Origin: Nitrospira sp.
Lineage (GTDB): Bacteria > Nitrospirota > Nitrospiria > Nitrospirales > Nitrospiraceae
NCBI GenBank assembly: GCA_020216985.1
Contig: JAIWOH010000069.1
Span: forward strand, 1-10,000
DNA: 10,000 nucleotides
Reading direction: 5' to 3'
This document shows positions 6,921 through 10,000 of this stretch, piece by piece. Both the position numbers and the translations under genes were made by a program. Position 1 is the first letter of the stretch, and the number at the start of each line of letters is the position of its first letter. The notes beneath the pieces were generated by a model. The model made no database searches. It was not told where the DNA came from and saw only the letters and a program-made list of their open reading frames with translations.

Positions 6921-7400
6921 TCAGTCTGCCATTGGATTCGGATCTTTCCGCAGAAAGGCGAGATACATGAGCAGGTCGGCGATGTCCTGATCGGTCATCG
7001 CCTGCTGCGCCAGGAGGTTCGAGCTGGCATGTCCTTCTCGGATGACGCGGGCCCGTTCTTTGTTGGTCTTGAGCCTGAGCCCGGCTACATTGCGGAGGTC
7101 CGAGGGGGGAGGATTCAACTTCGCGATCAGTTCGGTGGATTTGGGTTCAAGCCTCGCCGTTCGCCCAAGATACCCGTCAATGCCATGGCAGAAGTGGCAG
7201 GCGCCGCTTCCATTGAAGATCTCGCGGCCCTTCGCGACATTGCCTTTGAGCGTTTGGCTCATTGGCGAAGAGGAGTCGGCCCAGATGTTTTCAATCGACC
7301 CCAACGGCCACAGCCACCATGCCCAACAGACAAGCCCCACCGTGCCCATCATGATGGTGCACCGGAAAAGGGCCACCCGTTTGCTCTCACCTGTCATCAT
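6921..7400 (-). CDS. Membrane-anchored c-type cytochrome (single heme)
   Basis: The protein has 159 residues from ATG 7400; GTG 7409 would add three residues, and neither has a good ribosome binding site. Residues about 9-34 are strongly hydrophobic (TIMMGTVGLVCWAWWLWPLG), an uncleaved anchor or signal. The periplasmic domain has GREIFNGSGAC68-H-F-C71-H72, one heme c site, and ends in MTDQDIADLLMYLAFLRK, the terminal helix of class I cytochromes. The stretch where the axial methionine normally sits, ahead of the TDQDIADLL helix, reads HASSNLLAQQ, with Met only in QQAMTDQ; the sixth iron ligand is thus uncertain. It lies 47 bp after the hemerythrin gene, so the two probably share a transcript. 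An electron-transfer or sensing role is inferred from the fold only. Confidence 0.85.
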   Translation of the reverse strand: MMTGESKRVALFRCTIMMGTVGLVCWAWWLWPLGSIENIWADSSSPMSQTLKGNVAKGREIFNGSGACHFCHGIDGYLGRTARLEPKSTELIAKLNPPPSDLRNVAGLRLKTNKERARVIREGHASSNLLAQQAMTDQDIADLLMYLAFLRKDPNPMAD

Positions 7401-7447
7401 GGCCGCCACCCACTCTACTGGCAGTCACTCGGATGCAGGGGATTGTC

Positions 7448-7927
7448 TCAGTGGTCACCACAACAGGCGTTATAGCGATCTTCCGGGATCGCTTCCATGT
7501 CTTGAAAGACCTTCGCCCGTTCTTCAGCACTGGTCACGTTGTCGATGGACGGATACAGCACCCGTTCTTCTTTCATGTTGTGGGAACTTAAGACGCTGAG
7601 CAGCAACTGTTCCTCTTGATCGCTGTCAAGACTCTGTTTTGCCACCTTCTCATGAATGGATTCGAGCAATTGCCCGATCTGCCTATGCTCATGCCGCATG
7701 ACAAAGGTCGGCCCGCCGTCGGTCATTCCCGTCTTCTGCTCCCACAGGGGAAACAGCAGGTCCTCTTCCCACACAATATGCCGTTGCAGGCCGACCTTGA
7801 AATCCCTGAAGGCCTCCTTGGCCTTGGCAAAATCCGACCGTTTCGTCGTTTGGAATGTCTTGAACAGGTCATCGAGGCGATTGTGATCCTCTTCGTACCA
7901 TGCTGCGATCGTCTTCTGTTCTCCCAT
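7448..7927 (-). CDS. Hemerythrin-like (HHE domain) protein
   Basis: The 159-residue soluble cytoplasmic protein starts at ATG 7927, 6 bases after the GGAG of an AGAGGAG leader; a longer frame from 7984 lacks support. It is a four-helix HHE protein with ligands for a diiron centre: H15 (EEDHNRLDD), H50 and E54 (HIVWEEDLLFP), H79 or H81 (MRHEHRQIG), and H116 with E120/E121 (SHNMKEERVLYP). Such proteins bind oxygen or nitric oxide, or take part in iron and redox stress handling. The tail ends in a Cys-Cys pair (YNACCGDH), which could add redox or metal sensitivity. The cytochrome c gene follows 47 bp downstream on the same strand. The fold is secure; the ligand bound in vivo is unknown. Confidence 0.92.
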   Translation of the reverse strand: MGEQKTIAAWYEEDHNRLDDLFKTFQTTKRSDFAKAKEAFRDFKVGLQRHIVWEEDLLFPLWEQKTGMTDGGPTFVMRHEHRQIGQLLESIHEKVAKQSLDSDQEEQLLLSVLSSHNMKEERVLYPSIDNVTSAEERAKVFQDMEAIPEDRYNACCGDH

Positions 7928-7928
7928 G

Positions 7929-7942
7929 AGTTGCTCCTCTCT
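7929..7942 (-). promoter_or_regulatory. Shine-Dalgarno leader of the hemerythrin gene
   Basis: On the minus strand this reads AGAGAGGAGCAACT, with the GGAG core 6 bases before ATG 7927. It decides that start and is identical over 14 bases to the leader of the universal stress gene at 1213-1226. Confidence 0.7.
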
Positions 7943-7943
7943 G

Positions 7944-7961
7944 TGATCAGCCGCATGATCA
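7944..7961. promoter_or_regulatory. Paired TGATCA palindromes upstream of the hemerythrin gene
   Basis: Two TGATCA hexamers (7944-7949 and 7956-7961) are spaced 12 bp apart, just over one helical turn, starting 17 bp before the hemerythrin start. The arrangement would suit a dimeric repressor. It is not an FNR box, because the half-site spacing is wrong. The rest of 7962-8083 shows nothing else I can name. Confidence 0.3.
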
Positions 7962-8083
7962 ATTCGGCAGCGACAGGCCCGCATCCTCTTAGCAGATTAT
8001 GCTGGTCGTAACAAGAGCCGCGGGGAATGTTCTTCTCATGTACCGGCGGCAAGAGCTGCTTCATGTCCTTGCTCGGAATACAT

Positions 8084-8500
8084 CTACGCCGCCTCTTCCA
8101 CCGTCCGACGGCAGACATGAACGGATCGTAAGGAGATGATGCCGGCGGAATGGAGCGTCTCATATCCGGCGTCAGAAATAGATTGGGTCACATCTGTCGT
8201 GTGAGTCGGATACTCGGCATGCGTCGTTGCTGACCGATAGTTCGACGCCTGGATGTTGGTAAAAGGATGGCCTGGGGGGAGAGTGCGATCAACAGCCCCG
8301 GCGAACGGATCCACCAAACTCGCCTGCTCATGCACCCAGGGGAGCCGCCAGCCCTTCCGCCCGCCGGTGGTGCGGTCCGCGCATTGCGAGCGGGCAATGA
8401 GCCACGGCAGGGCCGTCATCGCGGTGGACTGCTCCCACACCAGCCCCGTTTCTTTATCCAGGATCGCCGCATTGGCGAAGGCTGCCAACACGACAAACCG
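8084..8500 (-). pseudogene. Lcl_C (DUF1566) domain remnant, no N-terminus, decayed C-terminus
   Basis: On the minus strand the frame reads RFVVLAAF, then ILDKETGLVWEQ, GGRKGWRLP, VHEQASLVDP, LPPGHPFTNIQ and NYRSATT, ending at TAG 8086-8084. This is the Lcl_C/DUF1566 fold, a C-type-lectin-like domain often used as target protein by diversity-generating retroelements. Signs of decay are: no start codon or signal peptide, since it begins directly at the end of the reverse-transcriptase fragment at about 8500; the usual RLPSVHELASL has become RLPWVHEQASL; YWSAT has become YRSAT; and the canonical C-terminal VWCVRGG is lost. A base-level echo of that ending remains near 8105-8130 but in a broken frame. 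It may be a second target gene or displaced copy. It resembles the copy at 9668-10000 in protein but not closely in DNA, so the two are not a template/variable pair. Confidence 0.75.
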
Positions 8501-8502
8501 CT

Positions 8503-8857
8503 GCGCCGCCGCACCAACAGACAGTCCGGCCGCACGATGTACCCCAGAAAATCCACCCCGTTCTTGATCAGTTGGGGCTTCCGCGGAATCGGTGAGACTC
8601 AATCGCAGCCGCTCGGCTGAGAAAGCCTGAATCGGCAGCCACCAGGCCAGCAACTGAGTCGGGTCTTCGTGCACGAGCATGAAATCATCCGAGTAGCGCA
8701 GGTACTGCCGCGCTTTCAGATGATGCTTCACGAACTAATCCAGCTCGTTGAGCTAGACATTGGAGAAGAACTGGCTGGTGAGATCGCCGATCGGCAGACC
8801 GCGCCGATTCTCCATGCCGAACAGGGTCTTGTGGGGCAGAATGTGCCGGTTCGTTAC
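8503..8857 (-). pseudogene. Reverse transcriptase fragment of the DGR type, with two amber stops and a frameshift
   Basis: Read on the minus strand from 8857, the frame gives HKTLFGMENRRGLPIGDLTSQFF, SNV-stop-LNELD-stop-FVKHHLKARQYLRYSDDF. IGDLTSQ (8791-8771) is the [I/V/L]GxxxSQ form of RT motif 4 that marks diversity-generating-retroelement enzymes (other RTs have QGxxxSP). YSDD (8695-8684) is the YxDD catalytic site. TAG at 8755-8753 replaces an expected Tyr and TAG at 8737-8735 an expected Gln. Near 8581-8600 the homology jumps to the +1 frame, continuing KPQLIKNGVDFLGYIVRPD and LLVRRR to about 8503. The N-terminal third (motifs 1-3) and C-terminal end are missing: the fragment begins right at the stop of the gene at 8854 and runs into an Lcl_C remnant. 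It cannot make an active enzyme. Confidence 0.85.
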
Positions 8858-9123
8858 GCCACAACCTCGACCTTCGGATTGACCAACCGTAAACGAGGGG
8901 GCGTGAGCGTGCCGACCCGCACCGAGACGATGGCTTGGCCCGGCTCTCGCTTTGACTGCGCCAATTCCTGATTCTTGACACAGAGTTCCGGGTCGTCCTC
9001 CGGCAGCAGGACGATCAACGCATTCGCCGGAATCCGCTCCGCCACCTCGGAATGTTCCACCAAATACAGGTCGAACTCACGGGAGAGTTTCATATTCTTG
9101 GTGAACAGTTCCTGTTCCGTCAT
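8854..9123 (-). CDS. Small protein resembling the DUF5647 family
   Basis: This 89-residue soluble protein reads MTEQELFTKNMKLSREFDLYLVEH, then IPANALIVLLPEDDPELC and VSVRVGTLTPPRLRLVNPKVEVVA. I recall this pattern as DUF5647, a family without known function; the name is from memory. It has no signal peptide, membrane segment or known catalytic motif. Start ATG 9123 has a strong AAGGGGAGG site (9137-9129) 5 bases upstream, and its ATGA overlaps the stop of the preceding small gene, as in two-gene operons and toxin-antitoxin-like pairs. The frame is intact although both neighbours (the upstream partner and the downstream RT fragment) are broken. Its stop lies exactly where the RT fragment begins. 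Function is unassigned. Confidence 0.75.
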   Translation of the reverse strand: MTEQELFTKNMKLSREFDLYLVEHSEVAERIPANALIVLLPEDDPELCVKNQELAQSKREPGQAIVSVRVGTLTPPRLRLVNPKVEVVA

Positions 9124-9440
9124 CGGGGCCTCCCCTTCAGATACTGAGTCTTGTAGACTTCCCAGTGTTCTTCGATGTCCTCATCAGCCACCGTGAGCGT
9201 CTCAGCCAAGTCTGTCGTCAGGAGCGGGATCTTTTCTCCGCGCGGCCATCTGGAAAGAGGCGATCGACATGCGGGAACCCATGCGCGGTGTCGTACCGCA
9301 CAACGGGACGCCAGACTCCCTCCACCAACGTCTCATATTGCACCACGAACCGGACGATCTTCCCCTGGACAGTGGTATGTTCATGCCGTTTGCGGTCAGA
9401 GAGCGTGAGCAGATAACAATACGTAGGTGACCTTCGTCAC
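9120..9440 (-). pseudogene. Small upstream partner gene, frameshifted
   Basis: Minus-strand coding similarity runs from about GTG 9440 (MTKVTY) into another frame, CYLLTLSDRKRHEHTT, KIVRFVVQYETLVEGVWRPVV, RYDTAHGFPHVDRLFPDGR, which stops at TGA 9220-9218. The natural continuation lies in a third frame: EKIPLLTTDLAETLTVADED then IEEHWEVYKTQYLKGRPR, ending at TGA 9122-9120 and overlapping the next ATG. Two lesions are therefore needed: one extra base near 9421-9424, and a net shift in 9231-9244, where a CGCGCG-like run and an A4 run lie. Hydrophilic, no signal peptide; I recall such proteins as the regular partner of DUF5647 genes, function unknown. A sequencing error in the short runs is a fair alternative to true decay, so this is called a pseudogene with caution. 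Confidence 0.6.
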
Positions 9441-9560
9441 GCAGTCTCTTTCGCCTGCATCTGGTCCCTGCGAATCAGCGAACAGCCTACGCTAGCGAGC
9501 GCGTACACAGAAGTCAACGGAAACTCTGGTGGGATCTAGCGTCCCGGCCATGGCTGAGGA

Positions 9561-9585
9561 AGTTCTCAGTTCTCAGTTCTCAGTT
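9561..9585. repeat. Heptamer tandem repeat (AGTTCTC), 3.6 copies
   Basis: AGTTCTC occurs three times without interruption from 9561 to 9581, followed by AGTT. It stands in the gene-free stretch 9441-9667, 11 bp from the large hairpin, and is unlike anything else in the window. The rest of that stretch, from 9441 to 9560, shows only a short open frame without recognisable content. Confidence 0.85.
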
Positions 9586-9596
9586 GGCGGAGCGAG

Positions 9597-9636
9597 GGGG
9601 GACAGGCATCGCCGCAGACGGCGAAGCCAGTCCCCC
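9597..9636. repeat. Long imperfect hairpin 3' of the Lcl_C gene
   Basis: Three paired blocks stack: 9597-9603 with 9630-9636 (7 bp), 9605-9607 with 9626-9628 (3 bp), and 9609-9614 with 9619-9624 (6 bp). They are separated by two A-A mismatches and capped by a 4-base CAGA loop, giving 16 pairs in 40 bases. It lies 31 bp past the stop of the Lcl_C gene on the minus strand. No T tract follows in that direction (GAGGGGG outer arm, then CTCGCTCC), so it is a poor intrinsic terminator. DGR targets are known to carry a hairpin just after the variable region; a REP-like palindrome is the main alternative. Confidence 0.8.
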
Positions 9637-9667
9637 AAATCACCAAATGATTCGAATCACCCGATAC

Positions 9668-10000
9668 TCAATACGCATCCGCAGTCATGCCACCGCGCAC
9701 ACACCAGACGTAGAGGGCATGTTCCGCCGGAGTGCCGGAGGTATACACCTGGCCATTGCCTGAGATCTCGTATAAACGGGAGAAGAATATGGCCCAAGCG
9801 CTGTCCGGAGTCCCGCTGAACGCCGACGCCGACCAATAGGGTTCAGGCATAATGTTAGTAAATGGGTGGCCGAGCGGCAGGAGCAGGTTGCGCCGGGGCG
9901 GATTGCTATTGCTCTGGGTGGGGTCGATCAAACTCGCCAGCTCGTGCACCGAGGGGAGCCGCCAGCCCATCCGCCCGCCGATGGTGCGATTGGCACATTG
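9668..10000 (-). CDS. Lcl_C (DUF1566) domain protein, C-terminal part; candidate DGR target (5' end outside window)
   Basis: The minus-strand frame is open from the right edge to TGA 9670-9668, giving 110 residues. It shows the intact Lcl_C core GGRMGWRLPSVHELASLIDP, then LPLGHPFTNI, PYWSAS and the terminal YVWCVRGGMTADAY. In DGR-associated members of this family the last 40-50 residues before VWCVRGG form the variable, ligand-facing surface of a C-type-lectin fold. Here that segment (about 9685-9845: FSGTPDSAWAIFFSRLYE, GNGQVYTSGTP) has the expected position. Whether it is really a variable repeat cannot be shown without a template repeat, and none is visible in the window. Usual family members are exported, but the N-terminus is not included. 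The domain call is strong; the target role is inferred from the RT remnant 0.8 kb away. Confidence 0.85.
   Translation of the reverse strand, partial: QCANRTIGGRMGWRLPSVHELASLIDPTQSNSNPPRRNLLLPLGHPFTNIMPEPYWSASAFSGTPDSAWAIFFSRLYEISGNGQVYTSGTPAEHALYVWCVRGGMTADAY

Noticed and set aside
7042..7599. Plus-strand 185-codon open frame
   Set aside because: It lies antisense to the cytochrome c and hemerythrin genes, whose heme and iron motifs identify the true strand.
8084..8731. A single 215-residue RT/Lcl_C fusion protein
   Set aside because: The frame is open, but RT homology leaves it near 8590, the N-terminal RT part is cut by two stops, there is no convincing start, and key Lcl_C residues are lost.
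8735..8755. Amber codons read as amino acids (genetic recoding)
   Set aside because: The RT also has a frameshift and missing ends, while intact genes in the window end normally with TGA or TAA. Decay is simpler.
8084..9860. Template repeat/variable repeat relation between the two Lcl_C segments
   Set aside because: Their 3' DNA differs at many G, C and T positions as well as A, with different spacing. A DGR pair should match except at template adenines.
1..10000. CRISPR array, tRNA, rRNA, insertion sequence
   Set aside because: No regularly spaced repeats, no cloverleaf or rRNA sequence, and no transposase or terminal inverted repeats were recognised by eye.

Overview
The window comes from a GC-rich bacterium with a Gram-negative-type envelope: it has several exported c-type cytochromes and a DsbD-like membrane protein. 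The gene mix (Hsp20, phosphoribosyltransferase, tandem UspA protein, ADP-forming acyl-CoA synthetase, hemerythrin, c-type cytochromes, Lcl_C/DUF1566 proteins next to reverse-transcriptase remains) resembles Nitrospira and relatives. That assignment rests on remembered family resemblance, not on a search, and should be treated as a hypothesis.

Left part, plus strand (1-5876). The 3' end of an hsp20 gene is followed by a perfect 15-bp hairpin, then a phosphoribosyltransferase. A tightly spaced group follows: a tandem-domain universal stress protein, a small periplasmic cytochrome c, an exported CPHC thioredoxin-like domain fused to a CcdA/DsbD-like membrane domain, and a 724-residue ADP-forming acyl-CoA synthetase. 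Gaps of 25, 8 and 69 bp suggest an operon. A stress, redox and substrate-level-ATP theme is plausible but inferred.

Middle part, minus strand (5947-7927). Transcribed right to left are a hemerythrin-like protein, a membrane-anchored cytochrome c 47 bp further on, and, after a 221-bp gap, an exported protein of unknown family that starts at GTG behind a very strong ribosome binding site. This set converges on the synthetase gene across only 70 bp (5877-5946), where I see no convincing terminator.

Right part, minus strand (8084-10000). This looks like the wreck of a diversity-generating retroelement (DGR). Reading right to left there is: the C-terminal part of an Lcl_C (DUF1566) protein, a family known as a DGR target; a 16-bp-paired hairpin 31 bp past its stop; a heptamer tandem repeat; a frameshifted small gene overlapping an intact DUF5647-like gene by ATGA; an internal fragment of a reverse transcriptase with the DGR-type IGxxxSQ motif and YxDD catalytic motif, broken by two amber codons and a frameshift; and a second, decayed Lcl_C fragment joined directly to it. 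No template repeat is visible, so a working DGR is not shown here; a complete one may lie beyond the right edge or elsewhere in the genome.

No rRNA, tRNA, CRISPR array or intact transposase was seen. No stretch longer than 300 bases lacks a gene or gene remnant.
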